Below are positions 1 through 8,745 of a stretch of 64,000 nt of DNA, piece after piece (within the stretch, counting starts at the first letter, position 1; each line of letters begins with the position of its first letter). Source of the stretch: Shewanella profunda. Lineage in GTDB: Bacteria; Pseudomonadota; Gammaproteobacteria; Enterobacterales; Shewanellaceae. Below the pieces are notes generated by a model. The model had not been told where the DNA came from. It saw nothing but the letters and a program-made list of their open reading frames with translations, and ran no database searches. The stretch covers positions 1 through 64,000 of the forward strand of contig NZ_JAKILG010000011.1 of assembly GCF_023283765.1 (NCBI RefSeq), written 5' to 3'. The position numbers and the translations under genes were made by a program.

Positions 1-78
1 ATCCAAAATTGGAATTTGACGCTATCACAGCTCTCAATCCATTTTGAGGGGCGCTTAGAAAACCATATCGATCTGTGA
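1..78 (+). CDS. IS256-family (Mutator-type) transposase, C-terminal fragment (cut by window edge)
   Basis: Frame 1 is open from the first base to a TGA at 76-78. It encodes 25 residues that include the stretch WNLTLSQLSIHFEGRL. The pattern W-N-x-x-L-x-Q-(L/F)-x-I-x-F-x-x-R is the usual C-terminus of IS256/Mutator transposases, so this is the natural 3' end of such a gene. The enzyme would move the element by cut-and-paste or copy-out transposition. The catalytic DDE residues lie upstream, outside the window, so whether the gene is intact cannot be judged. Confidence 0.75.
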   Translation: MQNWNLTLSQLSIHFEGRLENHIDL

Positions 79-108
79 AATTAACCTGACACAGAATTAT
101 GAACAGCC
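1..108 (+). mobile_element. Right end of an IS256-family insertion sequence
   Basis: The transposase 3' end (1-78) is followed by a short AT-rich tail, 79 to about 108, whose reverse complement begins GGCTGTTCATAATTCTGTGT. Ends containing an ATTCTGTGTCA-like block are what I expect for IS256-group terminal inverted repeats. Porin coding sequence begins immediately after this tail, so the boundary lies near 108. The other end and the target-site duplication are outside the window, so the exact junction is uncertain by a few bases. Confidence 0.7.
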
Positions 109-270
109 TCGGTTGTTGGCCTACATTTTGTTTGGGATCCAAACACTGTCCTCTACGTAGAGGCTCGTAAAGATTACAGTGATTTTACGAGTGCCGATAG
201 CGCACAAGAAGAGAGAATGTCACTTTCTGAAGATGATGGTATTGCAATCGGCATCCGTTATACGATGTAA
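103..270 (+). pseudogene. 3' remnant of an outer-membrane porin gene, cut by the IS256-type insertion
   Basis: This frame opens after a TGA at 100-102 and runs to a TAA at 268-270. It encodes about 55 residues with the character of the last beta strands of a Gram-negative general porin: alternating aromatic and polar residues, a loop rich in Asp and Ser, and an IGIRYT end (final residue Met rather than the usual Phe). There is no start codon or signal peptide. Coding sequence begins right where the IS256 end stops, so I read it as the distal part of a porin split by the insertion. Whether the 5' part survives on the far side of the element cannot be seen. Shewanella genomes often carry a porin beside this TonB receptor, which fits but is recalled rather than tested. 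Confidence 0.65.
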
Positions 271-313
271 AGAAAAAGCGGCTCGCACTTAGTATTATGT
301 GAGTTGCATGTTA

Positions 314-351
314 AACAAAATGCTAGTCCGTCGTGACTGGCATTTTTGTTT
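314..351 (+). terminator. Rho-independent terminator after the porin remnant
   Basis: The arms around AAAATGC and GCATTTT, with an inner AGTC/GACT pairing, form a stem followed by a T-rich run (TTTTTGTTT). It lies 44 bases after the porin stop and would end porin transcription. Confidence 0.7.
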
Positions 352-1115
352 CGCTTAGTTGAATACACACCCGCAACACCTCCAAACTTATCTAGCTTTT
401 TGCTCTAAATGATACTTAGTATTTGTAACAAATGTGTATCAAAATGTGTGAGCAGTTTACATCATCCATTTATATAGAAAACCCTCTGCAATGGACAAAA
501 GTATCTAGCTATCGTTAATGGGTAAGTAAAATAACTTAAATATCAATATCTTATTATGTCTTTTGGTTGCGATATTTAAACCGCTACAATTAGATCAATA
601 GCCAACTGCATCGTTCTTCATCAAACGTCGTAACTATCTTCTTTGTCTTATCAATACATTGTCTTATCAACACACTTTGCTTATCACTCATCATCACTCA
701 GTTTTTAACAAGCCCTCGGCAGGATGTTTGTTGATTGTTTGTTTTATTTGTTACGAGTGGTGGAAGTGGAGGATAAAGTGTAACTATGCACAGTGATTTA
801 TCTATATTAATGAAATTTAATGGTTTTATCTGTTTATTCTGACGCCAGCATGCGGTTTACAATGTTAATTAAAAACATATTGATAGCCAATTTTTATCTT
901 TAAAGTCTTTTAAAAGGTAGCTTAATTGAATCTGAAAGGTTTTATTTTTGCTTCACTTGTTGATTAAGTGTTTCAAATGTGATTTTATTGCCCTGAAGCG
1001 TGACCTTTGTAACTGAAACTAAACATGCTTAGTTATAAAGGTCTGCAAACACTACCTCGCGTCAAATGCAGAGGTGGAATAAATAAGAAGACTGATATGT
1101 CCAGGGAGATAGACA
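352..1115. other. Long AT-rich intergenic region upstream of the TonB-dependent receptor
   Basis: This 764-base stretch has no credible open frame. It contains AT-rich tracts and the strong dyad at 1002-1043. A good ribosome binding site (AGGGAGA, 1104-1110) sits just before the receptor ATG. The length and base composition suggest a promoter region with upstream regulatory sites, but no single promoter can be chosen with confidence. No Fur-box-like sequence was recognised. Confidence 0.4.
1002..1043. promoter_or_regulatory. 13-bp inverted repeat upstream of the TonB-dependent receptor
   Basis: The left arm GACCTTTGTAACT (1002-1014) and the reverse complement of 1031-1043 (GACCTTTATAACT) agree at 12 of 13 positions, with a 16-base spacer. 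A shorter dyad, AACTAA (1017-1022) with TTAGTT (1029-1034), lies inside. There is no T-tract, so it is not a standard terminator. It lies 73 bases before the receptor ATG and could be an operator or a leader hairpin. The regulator is unknown. Confidence 0.5.
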
Positions 1116-3836
1116 ATGCTTAGAAGTAATTTATTAGCTAATTCAGTGCGATTAGCATTAGTTGGTGGCGCCGCGGCTGTAGCATTAACCGCACCAATGG
1201 CATTAGCAGCAGAAGATGGTGCAAAAGTTGAGCGTATTGAAGTTACAGGTTCTCGTATTAAACGTACCGATTTAGAAACTGCTAGCCCTATTTCTGTGTT
1301 CTCCTCAGAGGATATTGCCGCTTCTGGTGCAGTAACACTAGAAGACTTTGTACAAAATATTCCAGCGATAAACGGAGGGGCTGAAGGTTCTTCCGTAAAT
1401 AATGGTAGCCGTGGCTATGCTACAGCTTCATTACGTGGATTGGGTTCGGGTCGTACATTGGTTTTAATTAATGGACGTAGATTTGCATCCGGTGATTTGA
1501 ACTCAATTCCGACAGCATATGTTGAGCGAATTGAAGTTCTTCGTGATGGTGCATCAACCGTTTATGGTTCCGATGCAATTGCTGGTGTGATCAACTTTAT
1601 TACGAAGAAAGATTTTGAGGGGGCTGAATTTAATGTTCAGTATGATGTTACTGGTGAAGGGGATGGTGACAAAACGTTACTGTCATTAACAACTGGAGCT
1701 TCATCTGAGCGTGGTAATGTAGTGTTATCACTTCAATACACAGATCGAAAAGCTATTGGGCAGGGGGATCGTGATTTCTCTGCATGTCCTATTTCAGAGA
1801 ATGCTGACGGTAAATATTGTGGTGGTTCTGGCACTATTCCACAAGGACAGTTTTTTTATGCTGATGGAACGCCAAGTGCGGATGGTTATGTAAAAGATAA
1901 AACCACAGGTGAAGTTCGTTTGTTTGATCCCACAAAAGATGCTTATAACTTTGCTCCTGATAGTTATATGGTCACTCCACAGGAAGTATTCAGCATTAAT
2001 GCGGCAGGTCGATACGAGATTACTGATACTTTATCAACATTTATTGAAGGGGGGTTCACTAACCGGCAGTCAGACCAATTAATGGCACCTGAAGGGACAT
2101 TTTGGGGACCGCTAATGCCGACATCTAATCCATATAACATTACAGGTGAAGACATTTATGTAGTTCGTCGTTTGTCTGAAACTGGTGGACGTGGTTTCTC
2201 ACAAGATTTCTCTGATTATCGTATGGTGTTTGGTTTTGAGGGAACTTTAGGAAACTATGATTGGGATTTATCGTATAACTTCGCCCGCTATATAGATACT
2301 CGTTTAGATTCTGGCCGTGTTAACCCTACTCGTGTTGATACAATGTTGGATCCCGATTTATGTGCGGCAGATTCCGATTGTCCTGGAGTTTGGAATATAT
2401 TAGAGGAAAATACTCTTACAGATGAAATGTTAGCTTACATGTTAGTCCCTAACTCCCCAGTAGTTCGTGGTGAAACACGTCAGTTACAAGGTAACCTGTC
2501 TGGTGGTTTAGGATTTGAATTACCTGGTGGGGAAGTTATGTTTGCAACGGGCTTTGAGAAGCGTTGGGAAGAATATTCAAATACACCAGACGGTGCAGCT
2601 TCTATTGGTCAGATATATTCTGTTGCTGGTGAGCCGACAGCTGGACAATATTCAGTTGATGAACTTTATGCAGAATTGGACTTGCCAATTTTAGCCGATT
2701 TACCATTTGCCGAGTCACTACGTGTTACTGCTGCAGTTCGTTATTCGGATTTTGACTTCTTAAATGATAGTTCTACAAATACTAAATTTGGATTGGAGTG
2801 GGTTCCAATTGATGGCTTGTTGCTTCGTACAACAGTTGCTTCCGGTTTCCGTGCACCAGGTATTAGTGAGCTTTTTGCTCCTCAAAGTGAAACTAATCTG
2901 GCTTATACTGAACCTTGTAAGCAATATGCGACTGGTGCACAATCAGCGACAGTTAAGGCAAACTGCGCTGCTGAAGGCTTACCTGGTAACTTTACCCTTT
3001 CTTCAAACCAATCCAGTACAGTCGTCGGTGGTAATCCTGAGCTTAAACCCGAAGAGTCTGACAGTTTTACTGCAGGTTTTGTATATAGTCACGATATCGG
3101 TATAACGATGAGCGTTGATTATTTCAATATTGAGATCACCAATGGTATTGGAACTGCTGGTACTGATAACGTTATTAACAGCTGTTGGAATTCAGAGAAC
3201 TTTTCTAGTCCATTATGTCAGTTCGTTCAAGGTCCTAGTTTAACTGGTGATGCACCACATGCAACTTCACCATATCGCTCTGCACTTGGTACTGTTGCTG
3301 GGGTTTTATTGACAAATGCTAACTTGTCTACATTTGAAACAGCAGGCTATGACTTCGATTTTACTTATAAAACTGATTTAATGAGTGGTAGTTTTGCAGC
3401 AACTTTGAATGGGACTTACCTTGAGAAGTATGATTACACTCCATTTGCTGGTGCAGATAAAGTTGAAGCTGCTGGTAAAGTTGCGGCGGATCAGTGGGAA
3501 ACTACACTTGCCGTCTTCTCTAAATTACGCACAAACTTAAACTTAACTTATACAATGGATAACTGGTCAGTTGGTTGGCAAAGTCGCTATCAATCAGAAG
3601 GTGAAGACTTGTATGCGAGCGCAAGTAACTTAGATAATACTGCTGATTCTATATGGTATCACGATGTTCAAGGAACTTATTTTGTCTTTGAAAATACTGC
3701 ACTAACAATTGGTGTGCGTAACTTATTTGATGAAGAGGCTCCATATATTACTAATAATCAAGACATGAACACTATTCCAGTATCATATGACACCGCAGGT
3801 CAGTATTGGTATGCGAAAATAAATGTAAAGTTTTAA
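1116..3836 (+). CDS. TonB-dependent outer-membrane receptor
   Basis: This 906-residue protein has a signal peptide (residues 1-31, cleavage at ALA-A), a likely TonB box around VERIEVTGS (38-46) and a plug domain starting about residue 57 (ISVFSSEDIAASG). The rest is a long aromatic-rich beta-barrel ending in KINVKF, a typical C-terminal Phe strand. Paired cysteines in likely surface loops (for example CWNSENFSSPLC) could form disulfides. The family binds a scarce nutrient outside the cell and imports it with energy from TonB-ExbB-ExbD. The plug resembles the broad class used for carbohydrates, peptides or siderophores, and the ligand cannot be read from sequence. AGGGAGA lies a few bases before the ATG. 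A terminator-like hairpin separates the gene from the next one, and a TonB2 operon lies 5.4 kb downstream. Confidence 0.93.
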   Translation: MLRSNLLANSVRLALVGGAAAVALTAPMALAAEDGAKVERIEVTGSRIKRTDLETASPISVFSSEDIAASGAVTLEDFVQNIPAINGGAEGSSVNNGSRGYATASLRGLGSGRTLVLINGRRFASGDLNSIPTAYVERIEVLRDGASTVYGSDAIAGVINFITKKDFEGAEFNVQYDVTGEGDGDKTLLSLTTGASSERGNVVLSLQYTDRKAIGQGDRDFSACPISENADGKYCGGSGTIPQGQFFYADGTPSADGYVKDKTTGEVRLFDPTKDAYNFAPDSYMVTPQEVFSINAAGRYEITDTLSTFIEGGFTNRQSDQLMAPEGTFWGPLMPTSNPYNITGEDIYVVRRLSETGGRGFSQDFSDYRMVFGFEGTLGNYDWDLSYNFARYIDTRLDSGRVNPTRVDTMLDPDLCAADSDCPGVWNILEENTLTDEMLAYMLVPNSPVVRGETRQLQGNLSGGLGFELPGGEVMFATGFEKRWEEYSNTPDGAASIGQIYSVAGEPTAGQYSVDELYAELDLPILADLPFAESLRVTAAVRYSDFDFLNDSSTNTKFGLEWVPIDGLLLRTTVASGFRAPGISELFAPQSETNLAYTEPCKQYATGAQSATVKANCAAEGLPGNFTLSSNQSSTVVGGNPELKPEESDSFTAGFVYSHDIGITMSVDYFNIEITNGIGTAGTDNVINSCWNSENFSSPLCQFVQGPSLTGDAPHATSPYRSALGTVAGVLLTNANLSTFETAGYDFDFTYKTDLMSGSFAATLNGTYLEKYDYTPFAGADKVEAAGKVAADQWETTLAVFSKLRTNLNLTYTMDNWSVGWQSRYQSEGEDLYASASNLDNTADSIWYHDVQGTYFVFENTALTIGVRNLFDEEAPYITNNQDMNTIPVSYDTAGQYWYAKINVKF

Positions 3837-3853
3837 GCTAATTTTTATTTTAG

Positions 3854-3881
3854 ATGCCAGCCTTGTGAGCTGGCATTTTTA
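3854..3881 (+). terminator. Terminator or attenuator between the receptor and the TPR-oxygenase gene
   Basis: ATGCCAGC (3854-3861) pairs perfectly with GCTGGCAT (3869-3876) across a 7-base loop and is followed by TTTTAT. It begins 17 bases after the receptor stop. The next gene starts only 37 bases downstream, so leaky termination could set a lower level of the oxygenase relative to the receptor. Confidence 0.75.
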
Positions 3882-3912
3882 TGTTTGTTAATTAAGCTGT
3901 AAGAGGTTTAAA

Positions 3913-5742
3913 ATGTTGAATAAACAATTTGAACAAGGTTTGGCCTATTATAGGTGCAATAATTACTCACAAGCACTTCATTTGCTGCTGCCGTTGATTC
4001 AAGTTATTGATGATCGTGATGATCGTGATGATCGTGATGATCGTGATGATCGTGATGATCGTGATGTTTTGTATATTATCGCTCAGTCCTTTAGGCGTAT
4101 TGGTGAGTACTCAAAAAGTGAGTGTTTTTTTAAAAAGTTAATTTCAAAGTATTCTCACCCAGCTTTTCACTGTGCTTACGCCGGTCTTCTAAATGATATT
4201 GGCAAAGTTGACAATGCTATTTCATACTTTAACAAAGCATTAAATATTGATTCTGAGTATTTTGATGCTCATTATAATAAAGCGTTGACGCTCATGAGTA
4301 ATAATCGTTTTGAAGAAGCAATATTGAGCTTTAATTTTTCTAGGCTTATTTTTAGTGAACATACCGGAGCTATTATAGGTTTAGGGCAGAGTTACGTTGC
4401 TACTGGTAGAGTAACTGATGCAATAACTCTTTACGAGAAGTGTATAAATAAAGAAGAAAGTGCACTTGTAATGTATCAGTTGGGGAAATTGTATCTAAGT
4501 AGAGATGACTATGATAAAGCTGGGTATTTTCTGAAGCTATGTGCAGAGCGTTATCCTGAAAACCGAATATTCAATTTTGCATATATTGATTTTTTACAGT
4601 TGCAACCTAATACTGAAATTGCACTTCAATGCTATAGAAAGCTTCTCAAATATTACCCTCTAGACGTAGAGATTCATGAACGGCTTTTTAATATGCTGTG
4701 GAATTGCCATTCAAATAATATTTTTGTTGAGTATGAAGCCGCATATAAAAACAATCCGTTAGATGTTCTAACATTAGAGTATGCATATAAATTAATAAAA
4801 GTTGATAATTTAATCCTTGCAAAAAATGTTTTGGAACATTATACGTTTTATATGTTAAACGATAGAGCATTTGTCATGTTTGCACATGTATTACGTGAGT
4901 TGGGTGAGTTTGAACGTTCTTTAGTGGTGCTTGATAAACTGACTATAGATAAGCTAAATATAGATGCTATGTATGAACGTGTAATTACGTTACTATGTCT
5001 TAAAGACTATTCACAAGCGTTAGTTTGTGCTGGCTTGATGTACTCACAACCCCAACCTACACAAAGCTCTATAGCATTGTACGCAACTGTTTTACGTATA
5101 TCTAATCGAGAAGAGTATAATGATATTTTTAATTATAAGGATTTTATAGGAGTGTTTGATTTGTTGAGTGAATTTAACCCTGACTTGCATGCTCAGTTAA
5201 CCATCGACGTGTTCAATCTTCATTCTGATAATAAATACCCAATTAATCAATCATTAAGAGTTGGTTCTCAAACTAAAGGGGAACTATTTAACTTGGAAGT
5301 AAAAAGTATCTGTGATTTTAAAGAACGAGTGAGGTATGTCATTGAAAGGTTTATTAGTTCTATGCCAGATGTGTTATTTCAAAGGTTTTTTCGATCCAAA
5401 CCTGTTTCAATTGATTTTAGTGGTTCTTGGTCCGTTAATCTTGGGGAGTTTGGGTTTCATTTAAATCATTATCATAATTCTGGAGTATTCAGTGCATGTT
5501 ATTACTTGACTACAAGTGGTGTAACAAACGATGGAAATGGATGGTTGCAGTTTGGCCAACCCGAACTCAGTCGTTGGCTCAAGTTAGAACCAGAATTTGT
5601 AGTGAAACCTGAAGCTGGGAAGTTAGTTATATTTCCCTCTTACATGTGGCATGGAACTACACCTAAATCAAATGATGGAGAACGCATGACAATAGCATTT
5701 GATATTCTACCTAAATATGTACCAGAGCACCACATAGTTTAA
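3913..5742 (+). CDS. TPR-repeat protein with C-terminal putative 2OG-Fe(II) oxygenase domain
   Basis: The protein has 609 residues. The N-terminal two thirds reads as tetratricopeptide-like helical repeats (for example residues about 70-240). The last 110 residues match the putative 2OG-Fe(II) oxygenase family (Pfam 2OG-FeII_Oxy_5): SWSVNL, then a histidine cluster FHLNHYH (His516, His519, His521), then MWHGT (His580) and Arg591 in ERMTIAFD, which fit Fe(II) and 2-oxoglutarate ligands. No signal peptide is present, so it is probably cytoplasmic. In marine gammaproteobacteria such genes often sit beside TonB receptors; the substrate is unknown. Residues 33-50 are six tandem DDR units. The gene is more AT-rich than the housekeeping genes of the window. 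Start: ATG 3913 with AAGAGG upstream. Confidence 0.8.
   Translation: MLNKQFEQGLAYYRCNNYSQALHLLLPLIQVIDDRDDRDDRDDRDDRDDRDVLYIIAQSFRRIGEYSKSECFFKKLISKYSHPAFHCAYAGLLNDIGKVDNAISYFNKALNIDSEYFDAHYNKALTLMSNNRFEEAILSFNFSRLIFSEHTGAIIGLGQSYVATGRVTDAITLYEKCINKEESALVMYQLGKLYLSRDDYDKAGYFLKLCAERYPENRIFNFAYIDFLQLQPNTEIALQCYRKLLKYYPLDVEIHERLFNMLWNCHSNNIFVEYEAAYKNNPLDVLTLEYAYKLIKVDNLILAKNVLEHYTFYMLNDRAFVMFAHVLRELGEFERSLVVLDKLTIDKLNIDAMYERVITLLCLKDYSQALVCAGLMYSQPQPTQSSIALYATVLRISNREEYNDIFNYKDFIGVFDLLSEFNPDLHAQLTIDVFNLHSDNKYPINQSLRVGSQTKGELFNLEVKSICDFKERVRYVIERFISSMPDVLFQRFFRSKPVSIDFSGSWSVNLGEFGFHLNHYHNSGVFSACYYLTTSGVTNDGNGWLQFGQPELSRWLKLEPEFVVKPEAGKLVIFPSYMWHGTTPKSNDGERMTIAFDILPKYVPEHHIV
4009..4062 (+). repeat. 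In-frame 9-bp tandem repeat, six exact copies (DDR)
   Basis: The unit GATGATCGT is repeated six times without error, followed by one more GAT. Each unit encodes Asp-Asp-Arg and contains one GATC (Dam) site. Because the unit is 9 bp, copy-number change would lengthen or shorten the protein without a frameshift. The tract interrupts the first TPR-like helices. Confidence 0.95.
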
Positions 5743-6696
5743 AAACTAAGGAGCCATCACCATGCAAATATACAGGTTAGTAATGGTTGCGGTGCTGTTT
5801 AGATCGTATTCATTTAGCCTTACTCCGATGTATTAGATCCTGTGGCTTTTGCGATTAAAGATGGATCCAAGTAGGTGCTCTACTTTGCTTGGTGGTTGAT
5901 TAGGTCAATTTCAAATTCTTTTTTACTGAACTTCCCATTGTTTGTGGGTGTCCATGGCTTATGTGTAACAAGTTGATTGTGCAAATGTAACTCAGCTTTC
6001 CTCTGTGCAGCCAGATAACCGCGGTCAACATTCAGTATCTTTAACTTCTGCACATTTCAGCAGCTTGGATTTCAACCATTCTGCTTTATGTTCCGGTTCA
6101 TTGGCTGCCCGTACACTAGTGGCAAAAATAAGCTTTGTGTTGATATTTATTGCAATTATGCTGTTTAAAACCATTGATCGTGCGCGAACTGGACTTTCTG
6201 CCATGGCACATCGATAGCAATCCCACTGGCTGTGTTTTAGCTAAGTGTTGCTATACTGATTTTATTATATAAAGTTGTGTGAGGAGCTCACTTATGTCCC
6301 CGCATCTACTCGCAATTGAGCTGCAAGCAGTAGAACACCCCTATTGAACAGAAGATATTACTTATTTCCTTTTTACAGCAACAGCTTAATAGCTGCTCAT
6401 GTATCAATATCCTTGAAAATATTTAACTGCCAAACCTCGATGTTCTCATAGTTATTACGAAAACATTAGGCGACATGGTAAGTTTTATGGCAACAGTGAT
6501 ATAGTTATCTCTCTTGCCATAAAACATTCATGTGTACTATTAATACACCATTTTATCGCCTGCGTTACCATTAATAAATGGCAGTTTTACTTTTCTTGTA
6601 TGCTCGACAGTTTTTCGATTAGAAATAGTGCCAAATGCTGTGATATTTCAGTAAAAACAGCATTTAAGTGGCGACATCAATTTCTTACTTTGCCTA
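5743..6696. other. Decayed intergenic DNA with inverted repeats
   Basis: About 950 bases have no convincing gene. A well-placed AAGGAG (5748-5753) precedes an ATG at 5762, but that frame stops after 24 codons, so it may be the start of a lost gene. An open frame at 6005-6217 has no family resemblance. Two inverted repeats are clear: a perfect 12-bp pair at 6482-6493/6514-6525 and a perfect 9-bp pair at 6633-6641/6657-6665. The region borders the IS5 remnant and probably holds relics of mobile DNA. Confidence 0.4.
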
Positions 6697-7573
6697 GGGT
6701 CTGTCGATCTTTGCTGTACAAATATTGCTCAGCAATACATCTGGAGCCACATTAACGTAAACGCCAGTGAAACCATACTGTGTAATTCCTCGCTAATTTA
6801 TCATATCTTTCTGATATTGCTCGATAGTTTTTGACTCTTCCAAAGACATTCTCCACCAAATGCCGACATCGATATAAACACCAATCTACCGTCACTTGAG
6901 CTGTATTTTTATAGTGACTTTGGGATAACTGATTTCCCGCCTTTATTTACTATAAATTCACGAAAAGCATCACTGTCATAACCTTTATCTGCAATCACGG
7001 TATCAACCTGCTTCAGGTGCTAAATTAGGCTGGGAGCGTGTGCAGTATTGTGTTTCTGACCTTCTGATAATTCGAAATAAATAGATAATCCTCCGCTATC
7101 GACTGCTAAGTGAGCTTTGGTTGAATTATCGCCTTGACTTTTACCGATGCTCTCATTACTTGGTGTGGCTGCACTAGCACTGTGCTGATGAGCGCGCATT
7201 ATCGAGCCATCGATAAAGACCCATTCCATGTCAGCAAGATTGGCTAACGCTTTGAATAAATAAGCCAGAATGCCTTTCTTTGACCATAAATGAAACCGCC
7301 TAAAGATAGTACTCCAATGACCAAACTCTTTGGGTCAATCTCGCCAAGGAATACCTGTTCTAAGACGGTAAAGAATACCTTCGAATGTTTACCTATGTTT
7401 AGGTTTGTCATAAACACGGCCTGTGCTTTTCATTAAATGAAATAGCTTTTCCCAGCGTGCATCGGTTAGCATAAATCTTGGCATGGTTTGAGGTTATGCT
7501 TACTTTTGGCGAAGCAAATTATAACGTCTTGCCATACTGTCTAAAAATCACTCTCGAAAGATCAACAGATTCT
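6697..7573 (-). mobile_element. Degenerate IS5-family insertion sequence
   Basis: The left end GGGTCTGTCGATCTTTGC (6697-6714) and the reverse complement of the right end (7555-7573, AGAATCTGTTGATCTTTCG) form imperfect terminal inverted repeats about 877 bp apart, a normal size for the IS427-like part of the IS5 family. A minus-strand transposase relic fills the interior. The right end abuts the IS630-type element. An independent sequence at 63807-63842 resembles the right end very closely. Confidence 0.7.
6752..7484 (-). pseudogene. IS5-family transposase pseudogene
   Basis: On the minus strand the frame starts at the ATG complementary to 7482-7484 (MPRFMLTDARWEKLF...), but stops or changes frame several times. 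Recognisable pieces include FIDGSIMRAHQHSA (the first DDE Asp region), IGKSQGDNSTKAHLAVD, a VIADKGYDSDAF block (second Asp) and a RHLVENVFGRVK-like end with WFHWRL before a stop. These are hallmarks of the DDE transposase of the IS427-type branch of IS5. At least two internal stops or frameshifts are seen, so no active enzyme is made. Confidence 0.8.
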
Positions 7574-8745
7574 AAATAACTCTTCCTAATTGTGCTCCAC
7601 TTTCTGGAGTCCATGGTCTCCAACCCGGAAAGGGTGAGACATTGTCCATAAAGTACCTGACCTGCTCCATCAATTTACACAGCGTTTTACATTGATTGTT
7701 TCGGATCACGGTTTCATGAAGCGCATGCCAACGTTTCTCTATCTTGTTCACCCAAGGCGAGAACACCGGCTGGAACAGCAAGATAAATTTTGGGTTCTTG
7801 GCCAGCCAACGCAGTGTCTTTTTACTTTTATGGATGATATAAATTGTCGATGATTAAAGTGATGCTTTTGGCTCTGCGGTACAGACGTTTAAGCTGCTTT
7901 AGCATCGATAGAAACAAGTTTGAGTCCTTACTTGAACTCGCTACGCAAGACACTCACCCAGCGCGTGCATGTAGTTCACCAGCCAAATCGCGCTTAGCAT
8001 TTTGATCTGGCGTAATCACTCGTTTTTGCTTGCCTTTTTCCATCCAGTTAGCACCGAGCTTGGGGTTTAGGTGTATGTCGACCTCATCTTCGTAGAATAT
8101 CTGATGGGCGGATACTACAATGAGTCAACGTTTGTTGAATTCTCGCCATTTTCTCTGTTTTATCAGGGTCTTTGATATGCAGAGTTGGGGCGACTCTACG
8201 CCAAACAATGTCGATCTTGGGTAACCATCTGCGCAGCATCGACGAATGGATTTTCAGATTTAAAAGGCGATTAAGTTCAATCGCCATGAGCTCTGCGCTT
8301 CAGCGAGAGCGCTGATAGCCGATGTCCTGTGGCGATAGTTTTCAAGCAAGGTTCTGAGCACAATGCTAATTTGTTTAAAAGGTAATACTTGCGTGCGTCC
8401 ACGAGTTAAAGACGCTAGACCTTCAAGGCTGCATTCGGTATACCAATTAACCCATCGGTTAATGGATGAGCGGGCTGCGGCGATTAGGCTGGACACTGCG
8501 GTGACTGAATACCCGTCAGCCAGCAGCAGAATGGCATTCAGCCTACGACACTCATCCTTATCTCGGGTTTTGTGGATCTTTTTTGAATGCGGTGTCGCAC
8601 GGCACGATCGGGAAGTGTTAGTATCATGGCTCCCGGCTTCTTTGTGTGGGATGGTTGGTTTGGCGATTGAGCAGATCACACAAACGAAGCCGAGTTCTCC
8701 CTTTCTAAAAATTTAGTGATCTATATTTAGGAACAGTTATTTAGA
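7571..8745 (-). mobile_element. Degenerate IS630-family insertion sequence
   Basis: TCTAAATAACTCTTCCTAA (7571-7589) and the reverse complement of 8727-8745 (TCTAAATAACTGTTCCTAA) differ at a single base and form terminal inverted repeats about 1.17 kb apart. TA dinucleotides at 7573-7574 and 8742-8743 fit the TA target of IS630/Tc1-mariner elements. The inside is a broken IS630 transposase. The left end touches the IS5 remnant, suggesting insertion into or beside its terminus. Confidence 0.8.
7572..8679 (-). pseudogene. IS630-family transposase pseudogene
   Basis: Minus-strand frames together rebuild an IS630 transposase. The N-terminal helix-turn-helix part (DKDECRRLNAILLLADGYS, then SSINRWVNWYTECSLEGL) lies in 8260-8679. 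A middle part (IELNRLLNLKIHSSMLRRWL) is in another frame at 8084-8287. The DDE region follows (an EDEVDIHLNPKLGANW-like piece near 8040-8100 and an IVDN-like piece near 7850). The end, LFQPVFSPWVNKIEKRWHAL, is at 7572-7781. At least three frame changes or stops separate these parts, so the gene is dead. The family normally inserts at TA with a cut-and-paste mechanism. Confidence 0.85.

Noticed and set aside
4009..4062. Short tandem repeat as a possible CRISPR or phase-variable frameshift tract
   Set aside because: Units are contiguous 9-mers without spacers, and the length is a multiple of three, so neither CRISPR nor frameshift switching fits.
6005..6217. Open frame of 70 codons in decayed DNA
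   Set aside because: No start signal, odd composition and no family; lies in a region of relics.
8363..8716. Plus-strand frame of 117 codons
   Set aside because: It is the reverse strand of the IS630 transposase relic, which explains the sequence better.
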